DNA of 64,000 nt, taken from positions 9,210,386 through 9,274,385 of the forward strand of contig NC_087063.1 in the NCBI RefSeq assembly GCF_963678635.1. The letters run 5' to 3'. Positions 19,717 to 29,640 of the stretch are shown here, piece after piece; the stretch's first letter is position 1, and each line of letters begins with the position of its first letter. Under the pieces are notes generated by a model. The model saw only the letters and a list, made by a program, of their open reading frames with translations. It searched no databases and was not told where the DNA came from. A program made the position numbers and the translations under genes. Origin of the DNA: Symsagittifera roscoffensis (lineage: Eukaryota > Xenacoelomorpha > Acoela > Convolutidae).

Positions 19717-21867
19717 TTGATGAAGGAGGTGAACCTGGCGGAAAATGCCGGAGAAAAGACCGCTGAGTTTGTGAACAGAATGTGTCAGATTACTCTGGAA
19801 ACCTTCTGGACTCAGAAAGTGAAGGGACAGGAGGGATTTGAGAGGACAGACAGCATGCTAGAAGGGTTGGGAGCCGGATGGACCGCGTCCTTCTTGGCAA
19901 AAGTTTACCCGAAAGTCTCGCACTATTTGATAAAGGAATTCCTCCAAGCAGTAGTGAGAGTATCGATAGTGGAATTAATAGCCTTGTTCGTGACCTTCGG
20001 AGCGGAGAGTTTCGTGAAAGGACCGGCGATACTGCTTACGGATGGAATACAGAACCTGCGACTAGACGGACTTCTGACATTGATCGCAATAACCCACGGA
20101 AACTTGGGAGGACTAATGAGACTGGCACGTTGTCCAGAGCAGATGAAAGAGAGAGTGAGGAATCTGGATATGAAGAAATCCACGGACTCGTGGAACAAAA
20201 TAAGAGACCTGAGACACACTCTTATCCAGTATCTCTTGCAGCAAAACCGCTTTGGAACCGGAGAAGACGAGACAATTGAAAGAGAGGAAGATCTGAGACG
20301 ACATGTTGGAGGCATGCCGCTATTAACGGACTTGAGCTTAGCTATGAGAACCGATCCCTTGGCGCTGATCAGAGGAGTCACGGAGTTCGTGACAGTGATC
20401 TATGGACCAGCAGTCATGTTTGCATTCCCTGACGTTAAAGTGGAAGCATATAGGAGGTCGGTGCTGCACCTGAACCTCATATCGGCAGTGGACGGTAGTA
20501 CACTGAACTGGTGTGAGCAGAACACATTGCGGGAACTCATGAGTGAAGATCTGTTGTTTGCGAAGATATCAGAGCCAGAAATGACGATCATCAATTTTGA
20601 CGATCACTTCCGTGACCGCATGGGAGAAGTAGAAAGAGGACACATCGAGGTGTTTCCAAAGCTTTGGAATCTGAGACCCTATGACAAAACGAATGGTGAA
20701 ATAACCAGAGTGCCTCGTCTCACTGCAGCATACCACAAGGTGAGAGAAGAAACGAAGGACTGGGGCGATTACAAGAAGCTACCGGAGGCAATCCCTGAAT
20801 TCCCTATAATAAGAAGGATGTTGCTCGGAGCAGTCTCCGTGGTACAAACTCCTAGGTTGAGAGCATTCGAAACCAATGAAAGGAGAGTAGGGAATTTCGA
20901 GGGAACGATGGATCCATACTTCGTGGGGAGAAATGCCGCCATGTTACAGTACACACGATTTGCGTACACGGATCAAGCGACGAGAAAGCGAATAAGCAAC
21001 GCCGCTACTCCCAAGCCTGGAAGATTTGATGAGGAATGGAAGGAATTAGGCTTAGCTCCGATGAGGATGAGAGGCAGGACCGAATTGCCTGAAGCCTCAT
21101 TAATCCTGACCAGTGTGAAAAAGGAGATGAAAGTGGGGGGAATATTGCAGACGAGAACTTTCCTAGCACCCTTCGGCTGTGAAGAAATCAAAGTGGTCCA
21201 TGGAGAAGAGGAAGATGAATCGGCCGGTACATTGCTCATACCGAGATTCCAGGAAGAAGCCGACAATGACGAAAAAGGACCATCGAGCTCAAACAAGGAT
21301 AAGTCTGGAGGAAGTGACGGACAGGGTGGAAGCCGTCAAACCGAAGAACCCATGCAACAAGATCAAGCTGGTGGGGAAGACGACAGGGCATCGACAGGAG
21401 GAACATCCAACCTGGATTTCAATATCTTCAGTGATCTTGAGAACAATGCAGACACGTTGGAAACGACTGAGCCAGCGGATGAAGGCCTCTCGACACTGGA
21501 TCCTCCGTCAGCCTTTATGGAAATGAAACGGAATTTGCCGGAGAGCAGCTCTCCTGGCAATTCAAGAAATAACGACCAGAGAACCCTCATGGAATCACCT
21601 CGGAGGAGAAGAATAGAGGCCTCAGCCAGAGTACCTTTCTTGGGAACGCTGCCCGAAGAAGAATGGGAAGTACATCACCGAGACCACGAGAGTAGGACGG
21701 GATGTAAGCTGGACAGAGTGGCGTTTATGGAAGAAGTCTGGACCGTGATTCAGAGCTATGGGACCCAGTCCATCCTCAAAACAGGTCTCAATCAACCCTT
21801 GATGAGAGAAGTACTTGACAAGCTTGATGAGTGTGAAGGGAAACTGAGTGAGTTGTTGATCGACTAA
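19717..21867 (+). CDS. ORF2: large helical segment of unknown function
   Basis: The ATG at 19720 follows the TAG directly. About 715 residues, not recognised. The first 500 are probably helical, with hydrophobic stretches such as VRVSIVELIALFVTFGAES (about 88-106) that are too polar in context to be sure membrane spans. About 525-640 are acidic and Ser/Asp-rich (low complexity), typical of a linker. The end is helical again. TAA at 21865-21867 stops it; the frame remains open after it. Confidence 0.55.
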   Translation: MMKEVNLAENAGEKTAEFVNRMCQITLETFWTQKVKGQEGFERTDSMLEGLGAGWTASFLAKVYPKVSHYLIKEFLQAVVRVSIVELIALFVTFGAESFVKGPAILLTDGIQNLRLDGLLTLIAITHGNLGGLMRLARCPEQMKERVRNLDMKKSTDSWNKIRDLRHTLIQYLLQQNRFGTGEDETIEREEDLRRHVGGMPLLTDLSLAMRTDPLALIRGVTEFVTVIYGPAVMFAFPDVKVEAYRRSVLHLNLISAVDGSTLNWCEQNTLRELMSEDLLFAKISEPEMTIINFDDHFRDRMGEVERGHIEVFPKLWNLRPYDKTNGEITRVPRLTAAYHKVREETKDWGDYKKLPEAIPEFPIIRRMLLGAVSVVQTPRLRAFETNERRVGNFEGTMDPYFVGRNAAMLQYTRFAYTDQATRKRISNAATPKPGRFDEEWKELGLAPMRMRGRTELPEASLILTSVKKEMKVGGILQTRTFLAPFGCEEIKVVHGEEEDESAGTLLIPRFQEEADNDEKGPSSSNKDKSGGSDGQGGSRQTEEPMQQDQAGGEDDRASTGGTSNLDFNIFSDLENNADTLETTEPADEGLSTLDPPSAFMEMKRNLPESSSPGNSRNNDQRTLMESPRRRRIEASARVPFLGTLPEEEWEVHHRDHESRTGCKLDRVAFMEEVWTVIQSYGTQSILKTGLNQPLMREVLDKLDECEGKLSELLID

Positions 21868-22617
21868 GCCACTGATGAGAGTGAAGCGAATTCTCCCATC
21901 AAGATGACACCGCAGGACGATGAAGGAGAGTCGGTGTATCTGTCGAGAACCAGGAGAGGGACGATGCGATCGAAAATGGTGATTGATAAAATCAATGCGA
22001 TGAAAATGAAGTTAGGCAGCAGAGTGATGCCGAGGAGAGTTGGAAAGACGAAGGTGGATTCAGAAATATCGATGAAGGCTGGTAACTCAGCAAAAAGGAA
22101 GCGAGTCGAGGAGGTCATGGATTTGGGGCAAGGTGATTATCAATTGTCTGGCACAGATAGAATATTAACCGATATAGCGATGGTGCCACCCATTCTCATG
22201 GCGGGGATAAAGTCAACCGGTTATAAGTTCAAAAGGAGTGACCGAACTCTGACTGGAGCAGCTTTAGAAATGGAAATACTAAGCCAATGTGGAGAGAGCA
22301 AAATGAGAGACTTCAAGCCATCTCCCATGAATCATGGAAAGGGAAGTGTTGCAGGACAACTAACAGCAGTGGAGTACAACCGACTAACCGTGTCGGAGAC
22401 AGTGTCGATAGATGAACCCACCGGTGGATACATGGAGATGTTGGAATATCGAAACTCGGCTAGAGGGTATGTAATGGCCCTGGAAGACGAAAAAGCCATG
22501 GAGGGTTATCTGGAAATGATGTTGCAAGGCACCACCCTCAAGCAGAAGGCGTATGGAACTTTGGCGTCGTCTGACATTCAGGCGGAAACAATCGAGCAGT
22601 TAGTGAGCCTTCCATAG
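21868..22617 (+). CDS. ORF2: basic segment of unknown function
   Basis: In-frame continuation; the first ATG is at 21904, giving 237 residues. It is rich in Lys, Arg and Met, for example SKMVIDKINAMKMKLGSRVM and AKRKRVEEVMD, the latter resembling a nuclear localisation signal. No known domain. TAG at 22615-22617 ends it, in the same frame as the next segment. Confidence 0.5.
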   Translation, partial: ATDESEANSPIKMTPQDDEGESVYLSRTRRGTMRSKMVIDKINAMKMKLGSRVMPRRVGKTKVDSEISMKAGNSAKRKRVEEVMDLGQGDYQLSGTDRILTDIAMVPPILMAGIKSTGYKFKRSDRTLTGAALEMEILSQCGESKMRDFKPSPMNHGKGSVAGQLTAVEYNRLTVSETVSIDEPTGGYMEMLEYRNSARGYVMALEDEKAMEGYLEMMLQGTTLKQKAYGTLASSDIQAETIEQLVSLP

Positions 22618-23361
22618 AAAGCAGTAGTATTGAGGTATTTCGAAGAAGAAATGAGGACTACGCCAAGAATACATGCTCTCGTGGCAGTACCTTACGTAAG
22701 GACAGAGTTACAACTCAGGTTCGCCTGGTGTATGATGGGACTGACTCGCAAAGAATATGACTCAGAAGAAAGGAAGAGATCAAAAGAGGAAAAAGTTTTC
22801 CTTATGACGAATCTGAGGGATCTGATAGTCCAGGAGGGAGCAGCAGTAGCGTGTGCGAAGCGGAGAGACGCTCTCTGTTTCATTCGATTCCTGATAGAGC
22901 AGATTTCAGTACCTGCATTAAACACTTGTGTTAAAATGTTGAGGGAAGGCGATGAGCGAACGAAAGCCTTGTTCTTGCTAGCACTGCTGGATATGCAGCA
23001 AAGTAAACCAATGAGGGTGAACATGAAAGAACCTGAGGAGTTGGAACCCATGAAAAAGATAGACGAGATCAGGAGATTCTCAAACAAAGAGCTGAGACTC
23101 ACTAAAGAATCAATGGGAGCATTGCTGAAATCCAGCGAATACTGTGGACCGATCAAGAAGAAATCGTATGGCTACGTATCCGGGATTATAGGGATCGCGT
23201 ACAATCCTTTCCTGAGTGAAGACATACGCGATTGTTTCTTCGATTATGAGCAGGCGGTGTTGCTAAGATTCTGGACGTCCAGAATTGTAACGATTAAGAG
23301 CGTTAACAATACACAGGCCAAATTGGGACTGGTCTTGGAAGAAGAGGTGACTGCACCTTAG
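22618..23361 (+). CDS. ORF2: helical segment of unknown function
   Basis: Open in the same frame; the first near-start codon is at 22630. About 244 residues, mostly helical, with paired charged and Leu/Met residues. Nothing recognised. The TAG at 23359-23361 coincides with a one-base shift: the protein appears to continue in the next frame, where open codons (LVPKSDKRVEFG) overlap the stop. This is the only frameshift in the second coding region. Confidence 0.5.
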   Translation, partial: KAVVLRYFEEEMRTTPRIHALVAVPYVRTELQLRFAWCMMGLTRKEYDSEERKRSKEEKVFLMTNLRDLIVQEGAAVACAKRRDALCFIRFLIEQISVPALNTCVKMLREGDERTKALFLLALLDMQQSKPMRVNMKEPEELEPMKKIDEIRRFSNKELRLTKESMGALLKSSEYCGPIKKKSYGYVSGIIGIAYNPFLSEDIRDCFFDYEQAVLLRFWTSRIVTIKSVNNTQAKLGLVLEEEVTAP

Positions 23362-25205
23362 TACCAAAATCCGACAAAAGAGTGGAGTTTGGGTTGGGAT
23401 TCTCAGATGAATTACTGAGAACGAGCTTGATGGCAGTGTGGGAATTGATGAGGCAATCATGGTGTCCTAGTCCCAACGCTGACTCAATATTACGGGCGAC
23501 ACAAGACGTGCAGAGGGAACTGAATGCAGATTGTAACCTGCGTGACCTCAACATCATATATAATGTGATGATAACAGCCTCTAAGAGCAACGGAGAAGAT
23601 AGAGTGGAGTTGCCTGGCTGGGGACCAGAAGACTGGGTCAAACCTGGTAGCTGTCTGGCGGAAGTCTGTGGACTGGAGGGTCATGTTTGTGGAGGTCTGG
23701 ACTGTGTGGAAACCCTGGAGAAACAACACAAGCAATTGACAGTATTGTTTGGAAATGTGGTGATGAAAGCAAGAACGGAGACGGAACTGATAGCAGATTG
23801 CCATGGAGGAACCGATGTGAATCTAGTGACTGCACTAGGATTCTACAGCATGTTTGGTTCTTTAGAGTCACTATTGAATCTAGAACAGAAACATGAGATG
23901 GTCACAGCCATCAGCGTAGAAGTATTCCCAGGAGTTCTGCAGACTGAACAGAAATACATAGGGAAATGGAGGGAAGCAATTGAGACAGAAATGAACATCA
24001 GACACAGCGAAACTTATTGTAGACCATCAGGAGCACGATATTTGGTGGGTTCAACGTTGGCTCCAATGTGCAAGAGCAGATATCCTGTGCATTTCGTGGC
24101 TGTGGACGTGAAAAGTACAAGAACGATCTTGGATCAAGCCTTCTCAGTGCCGAAGTGTGGGAGATTGGCGAGAATGTCTGAAAAGTCTTACGAGTTACTA
24201 TGTAAGATGTTCTCAGCAATTCCAGAGAGAACCAAAGAAGAGTTGGAGTCAATACTAGGAAAGAAGTTCATGGGATATGTGAGCGGGAACTTCAGTGACT
24301 TCGAAAAACAGAAACAGAGAGGATCAACTGTCACAGATTACAATGCAGTAGATGAGAATGATGAAATCCACCGAGTGATGATGGAAGTGGAACCATTGCT
24401 GGAAGCTTCGGGAAAACGTAATTGGAGGAGCATCATGTTGACGCATGACGAGTTTTCTTGCCACTGCTTGCTGCAGACCTGGTGGTATCCCAAGCGTAGT
24501 AATCTGATGTTGATCTGGGACTCTGGAGAGCTGCTCTCCATGGGTTTACCAGATTCATCACAGCCCGTAACAATAGTCATAGTGGGAGTTATGATGGCGA
24601 TGCGATGGCTGGAAGCTCATGTGAGAGAAAATAATAGACAGGAGGCGCCGACGAGAGAACAATTGCGGAAATTAGATTGTCTAAAAGATTTAGATCTTTT
24701 TGAGACAATGTGCAAAGTTCTAAACATTCCGATGGAAGTGAAGAAGATATGGGCGAGAAAACGATTGATGCCATGGTTCAGAGCCAACATGACTGCATGG
24801 TTGTACGAGTATGCGAAAAAGCATATGTCGAAGCACGGCAGGGTGTACAGTGAATATCAGCTGGACATTGGGGCAGGAGCTTTCAAGCGAGCTCTCGTGA
24901 CTCATCGGAATGCAGTGACCACCGCCGTGAAAAGAATTTCCAGGACGAGTGAGCGTAGTGGAAATGAGAAGGCAGAGATGCTGAAAGAAGATTTGGAGAG
25001 AAACGTGACGTTGTGTCTCCACAACAGTTTCTGCAGAAACAGAGAATCCAACGTGGATCCCCTACCTTGCTGTAAACAGAGGGTAGAAGAGCAGAAGTGT
25101 TGGAGGACGGCTTCCAACAGCGTCAGGATAGCCAACGACGTGCTACAAGACACGGAAACCGAGAGTGCGGAGTCAGTATCACAGGAGGAGGAAATGGAAC
25201 ATTGA
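23362..25205 (+). CDS. ORF2: C-terminal segment of unknown function, Cys-rich
   Basis: About 610 residues after the frameshift. Features seen are a Cys-rich stretch (CLAEVCGLEGHVCGGLDC, about 23650-23705), a hydrophobic run VTIVIVGVMMAM (about 24560) too short for a secure membrane anchor, and a basic helical region. Near the end are clustered Cys residues (HNSFC, LPCCKQ, QKCW) and an acidic tail. TGA at 25203-25205 ends it. There is no furin site, signal peptide or fusion peptide, so I do not call it envelope. A 75-codon frame at 25097-25321 overlaps it and is not supported as a gene. Confidence 0.5.
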
Positions 25206-26012
25206 TGAATGGTCGAGAAAACAAGAGGCAACAAGAAAGAAAATTAGAAGAATTTAGAAGTTTTAGAACTTCTAAACGACGAAAAAAAGAAGAGAACAAA
25301 GGAGTGATGAAGAAAAGTTAAAACTCAGAATTGTTTTATGTGTGTGAAAAACTCAAGTGAGAAACCAAGCAACCAAGTTGTAATTGAGAACTGAAACATT
25401 AAGTTGAGTTTTGAAATTGTTGCATTTATAAATTTGCATTTTGATTTTAGTTGAAGTGGCTTTAGAGACACTCACTTATTATTTATTTAGAAAGGCTTAA
25501 GGGAAGAGTATATTTAAATATTCCAGCCTGCATGATTGTTTTTAATCACTTAGGAAGACTGATCACTTTGTGGTGACGTGAAAGGCTTGAGTAATCTCTC
25601 CAAGAGGGAGATTGTTTCATTGTTCTTTCTAACCACAAAGTTTCTTAGTTTTAGTATTCAGGACAATAACAAGCAAGATTTCCGAAGGGAAGGAATATAG
25701 TAGGATAATTTTAGCTTGTTGGTTGGCAGGACTGTCCTGCAAGCCAACACCTTTTAAATCTAAGAGAAAAAGTTTTAATCGGGACATTGACATTGGAAGT
25801 CAGAAAATATGTTTTATCTTAAGTCATATCCTCAATATGCAGATTAATGAAAGAATTTGAAGGCTATAGTGATGTAGTATGATGCCATTTATATTCTGCA
25901 GTGAGTCGATGTGACGTGGATAAAAGTAATTTCGAGCATTTTGTAAATTCTGTTCGATGACACTGTATCTATTTTACGAACATTGCGTGATTCAATGAGG
26001 ACATTGACCGGA
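25206..26012 (+). promoter_or_regulatory. 3' untranslated region with two strong hairpins
   Basis: No coding frame. AATCTCTCC and GGGAGATT pair at 25593-25613 around a short loop. At 25722-25748 GTTGGC and GCCAAC enclose the palindrome AGGACTGTCCT, giving a nested stem. The phrase GACTGTCC recurs at 26011 next to the polypurine tract. Such structures could act in RNA export or packaging; this is inferred. Confidence 0.45.
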
Positions 26013-26026
26013 CTGTCCGGGGAGTA
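26013..26026 (+). other. Polypurine tract for plus-strand priming
   Basis: CTGTCCGGGGAGTA directly precedes the 3' LTR start TGTGACATTC. The purine run is short (GGGGAG) but its position is right, and the same block is repeated upstream at 12686, 12752, 12818 and 15262. Confidence 0.6.
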
Positions 26027-26940
26027 TGTGACATTCGACCAGAATGGACAAAATGCAATCTCTGCAGACTTCGAAATTTTAGCAGTGAACCTTCCGAGTT
26101 AATGATTTTGAAGGATTAACGACGTTATTCGGATGATTAGCAGAACGGTGAAGGTCAGGATATTCCCGTATTTTAAAATTTTAAATTTTCGAAGAGATGA
26201 CGTAACATTTCTGAGAAACGTCAGAAACGGCCATTTTAGCAAAAAGAACTAAGAAAAACAGAACAACTTTATCTGTGATTGCGAACAGAACAAAAATCGA
26301 AATTAAAGAAAACGACAACGAATTACAGAGAACGTTCCGAGTTGCAACTATTTTGCTGCTACAATAGTTGCAAGGCCGTTGCGAACAACGGTGAAGGGTG
26401 AAAACCAGCCTTCCGTGTTATCGTGAAATCGAACTTAAGGAGCTTGATTCAGTGGATTCGTCAATCCGGAAGGGTAAAGGAACTAGAACTTTTATCCTGT
26501 TGCATAAACTTTTAGCTTCCTGTCATGTCCTGACTTGAATTTAATTAATATCTAGATTCATTTTGATAAGGATGAGAAGCTAGGAGTTGGGGGAAAGGGT
26601 TGCTCCATCTTCGATGGAGATGATGATTTTTATCTACTGAACAAAAACAATAGTAATATAATAAGCAGTAGCCCTGTTTTTAGGAGTGACCTCGTGGTCT
26701 GGGGATACTGAGACCCAGCCATGAGCTCACTATTTGCATGTAATTAAGTTAATTTGAGCGTTCTGGTCGAAGCCGGAGAACAGTAACGTTTTTGTCGACC
26801 CGATGTTGGAAAGACCACCGAAAAGTACTGGCTTGGTAGAGACGGTGAAAAGCATGCAAAGCTCTGTTTAGACGTTGGCCAGTCGTCTTAAGACTTAGTT
26901 TTGTTGTCCGTCGATATGTATCTTCCGGGCGAATGTTACA
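26027..26940 (+). repeat. 3' LTR, full length, 914 bp
   Basis: Starts TGTGACATTC and ends GAATGTTACA, an imperfect 10-bp inverted repeat with canonical TG and CA ends. Positions 26086-26940 match the 5' LTR with six substitutions. The first 59 bp exist only here. It is followed directly by Penelope terminal sequence (GTTTGAATTAAC). Confidence 0.9.
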
Positions 26941-27127
26941 GTTTGAATTAACATTTTAAATTTCCTCTAACCATTTTTGTTAAATTTTAACCCTTTTTAG
27001 CGATAAGCTATAAGCAGACTGTAGTATTACTTTAAGGAAAACAGTTATTAACTAGATTTTTTTTCTCTATTTGTACAGAATTTTATTATCGCTTTTTGTT
27101 CATAATGTCAGTAATGTTTGAGTTAAA
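26941..27127 (+). repeat. Penelope direct terminal repeat, continued, and 5' UTR
   Basis: 26941-27003 is the reverse complement of about 2248-2309 and continues the repeat that was interrupted at 2611. About 25 bp of Penelope sequence expected between the two flanks (compare 30402-30435) are missing, consistent with a deletion at the left LTR junction. The rest is AT-rich leader. Confidence 0.7.
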
Positions 27128-27836
27128 ATGGCGATGATAGTAGCTGCCAGCTCCCCTTATCACAGCCTGAAAGATCTTGAGCTAGAGGAACGGAGAGAGA
27201 CGCAGCAGAAGGTCTACGCTGTCTCCGGCTTTTCTTTAAACCCCAATACCCTGAACAGGGGGAAGAATTTACGAATATTATTGGAACAGCAACCTCTGGC
27301 CAGTAAGCAGATTATCCTCCGGCACGATTTGCTGAACAACAGCATATCCTCCCATCGCACTAACAACTATACGCCCTCCCCACTTGATGAACTACTGGCG
27401 TATCTACAATCGAAGCGAAGACAAATAAGTGCCATTGTCTACTGCAGGAGAACGGGCACTCCCGATATTTTTGAGGATCTGCGGAAGACAGAGATAATCG
27501 TCATGAAGACAACCGGTAACCTTATCTCTAGAAGCAAGAGACAGAATCCTGCGGTCATCAGAGAGTATCTCCAACTGCATCAGTCAAATGAATTGGAACT
27601 GAAGTCACTACGGGTTGTGCTGTCCCATCATCGAGACAACCTGCCAGGCATTTTCTCAAAGATACTGGCCCAGACCAAAAGAGCTGTTTTTTTTTGCTGA
27701 GTACCACATGAGTTTAAGTGCTCGTGGCCTGAAAAGAAGAGATGACCGCAATTTTGCTGCCACTGCCACTCCTTCGATTGGTCCTGAAAAGAAAACTCAC
27801 TTGGAAACTTGTGTTAGTTTATCTAAAACATTTTAA
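27128..27836 (+). pseudogene. Penelope-associated first ORF, frameshifted
   Basis: The 190-codon frame from ATG 27128 ends in a run of eight T at about 27690, where the frame slips; the +1 frame continues to 27834. The protein starts MAMIVAASSPYHSL, then has SKQIILRHDLLNNSISSH and SAIVYCRRTGTPDIF. It looks like a diverged, possibly SGNH-type ORF1 protein, but the catalytic residues are not clear. An AATAAA follows at 27835. I cannot tell whether this belongs to the Penelope element or is an older captured piece. Confidence 0.4.
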
Positions 27837-27880
27837 TAAAAATAATAGCAGTTTCCTGAGAATTAAGTTTTTGAAAAAAT

Positions 27881-29640
27881 ATGTCGATAACGACCTTATA
27901 CCAAATTTTTTTACAGTTTTGCGTGCCTGATAACGGTGTTTTTTCGGATCAAGCGATGAACAGCTTCCTATTGAGACTCTTGAGATCTGAGATAAGTCAG
28001 GCAAATGCGGATGGGGCCAAGGCATCGAGTAACCTAGCAAAAGCAAGGGAGGTAGTGAGAAGGGTTATAGATGAGAAATGGTGGCCTTCAATTATATTCT
28101 ATCTGAACCTGCAAGCAAGGTGTAGTGTCAACAACCTGATAAGCCGACACAACAAAATCTTGAAAATTTTTCTTAAAGACAGGATAGATCATTGAAAAAT
28201 TTGGAGGAAAGGTCAGTTAAAATTTTAGATGAAGTGGTTTTGCCGCTTTGGAAGCTGGAAGTCTTAAGTTTTGGACCAAAACATCTGGTACGAGACAAAT
28301 TTAAGGAAAATCACTTCCTTGCGGACTTTCACAGTTTTTTGTTTGAATTGAAGCTAAATAGATTACCCGGAGAAAAATTACGTGAGATTGAAGCTGCTGC
28401 AAAGAGATATGCTAAGAAGGTGAAACAGACCTCCTCTGACAAAGGTGTTGAAGAAGCCAGAAAGTATCTGAAGGACAACGGTTTTCTGGCAGTGCCGTTT
28501 GATAAGGGCGTGGGTTTTTGTGTAATGAAAAAGGAAACATATGAGAAGAAACTGAAAGATTTGTTACAGGCAGAACAATTTAGTGAGAGGAAGAATCTGA
28601 CGGAAAGCAAGATAATGAAAATTGAAAAAGACATAAACAAGGAATTACTCGCCATGAAAAAGAAAGAAGAGGTTAGCGAAGCGCTGTATACTAGGTTGAG
28701 ATCAACGGGGGCACAGCCGGCTAGGCTGTATGGATTAGCAAAAGTACACAAACAAGGTACACCACTTCGTCCCGTCCTTTCTTTACCTGGTAGCTCATAT
28801 GACAACCTAAAAAACATTGGCAAAATACTTTGATGAAATTGGGGGGCAAACATAGAAACGAATACTCAAATGGCCAGGGAGATCTTGGAGAAAACTGAAA
28901 TGGACTCTGATGAGAGTATAATCTCCCTTGATATGAAGAGTTTGTACACTAATGTCCTGCTCAAGGAAGCGGTTGGACTAGCCCTTAGAAGATTATATGA
29001 GCAAGTCAACCCTCCGGAAACTTCTCGCAAGACTATGAAAAACTAATGAATTTGGCAGTGAGTAAGGTACACTTTAAATACAATAGTTTGTGGTATGTAC
29101 AAAAAGACGGTTTAGCAATGGGCGCCTCCCTTGCAGTAATACTGGCCAATTTGTGGCTCAAAGAATACGAACCTGCATTAAAGAAAGAAGTACCAAAATT
29201 GACTATGCTAAGTGAGGGTAACAACGAGGTCCAGCTGGATGTCAGAAAAAGGTGACCTATCGGACTAAAGGGACAGAATGCGAAGCTTGTTTGAATTGGT
29301 ACCACTTAGGGTGTGGTAACATATCGGAATCCGAATACGCAGACATCGCTGAAACAGTATGGTATTGCTTTGCTTGCAAAAAACAACAGGAAGCAGGTCG
29401 GGCTGAGAATAGTGTTAAAGTTTTTCTAAGATATGTGGACGACATATTTAGAACTGTCAAGGGCGATCCTGGGTTAGTAGTTCTCGAGGCTGCCAGTAAG
29501 TTGCATCCAAACTTGCAGTTCACCATAGAAGAACTTGATAGTAACGGTAATTTGGCCTTTTTGGATTTAAATGTCAACGTGGACTCAGGAAAAAAGGTCA
29601 CATCTGGGTGGTACCAAAAACCCACTGATACCGGCACCAT
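27881..29640 (+). pseudogene. Penelope-like reverse transcriptase, decayed
   Basis: Pieces in three frames make up the RT. N-terminal region 27931-28190 (FCVPDNGVF onward). Then 28192-28833 with the Penelope N-terminal pattern LKDNGFLAVPFDKGVGFCVM and LYGLAKVHKQGTPLRPVLS. 28834-29040 has the catalytic motif SLDMKSLYTNV with two stops nearby. 29046-29250 has QKDGLAMGASLAVILANLW. 29400-29640 has the second catalytic motif FLRYVDDIF and LAFLDLNVNVDSG. Penelope RTs are telomerase-like enzymes and insert with a GIY-YIG nuclease. At least four frameshifts or stops disable this copy. Confidence 0.8.
29235..29395 (+). other. PHD-like zinc finger embedded in the Penelope RT
   Basis: Between the GLAMGASLA block and the RYVDD motif the frame 29252 encodes CEACLNWYHLGC, later ETVWYCFACKKQ. 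The spacing C-x2-C, W-Y-H-x2-C, and W-Y-C-x2-C is that of the second half of a PHD finger; the first Cys pair falls near the frame break at 29250. PHD fingers read histone H3 tails. Confidence 0.5.

Larger units (their letters stand above)
2619..26940 (+). mobile_element. Giant Ty3/gypsy-type LTR retrotransposon, 24.3 kb
   Basis: The element is bounded by LTRs (855 bp aligned, 6 differences). Internally it runs in the order primer site, 2.9-kb leader, gag, protease, RT, RNase H, integrase, macro-like domain, spacer, 8.9-kb second coding region with an SGNH hydrolase, 3' UTR with hairpins, polypurine tract and 3' LTR. The protease-RT-RNaseH-integrase order is that of Ty3/gypsy. Typical elements of this group are 5-10 kb, so this one is two to four times longer. 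Base composition is visibly richer in G and C than the flanks. About 13 stops, frameshifts or deletions break the coding frames. I see no convincing envelope glycoprotein: no signal peptide, fusion peptide or clear membrane anchor. Confidence 0.9.

Noticed and set aside
6671-22617. Alternative genetic code explaining the in-frame stops
   Set aside because: All three stop codons are involved, host exons end normally with TAA, and frameshifts and a deletion are also present, so ordinary decay or regulated stops are simpler.
23362-25205. Envelope glycoprotein as the identity of the last ORF2 segment
   Set aside because: No signal peptide, protease cleavage site, fusion peptide or secure membrane anchor is seen; Cys clusters alone are not enough.
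25097-25321. Small frame overlapping the end of ORF2
   Set aside because: Overlaps the better-supported frame, is Lys/Arg/Glu-rich low complexity, and has no known domain.
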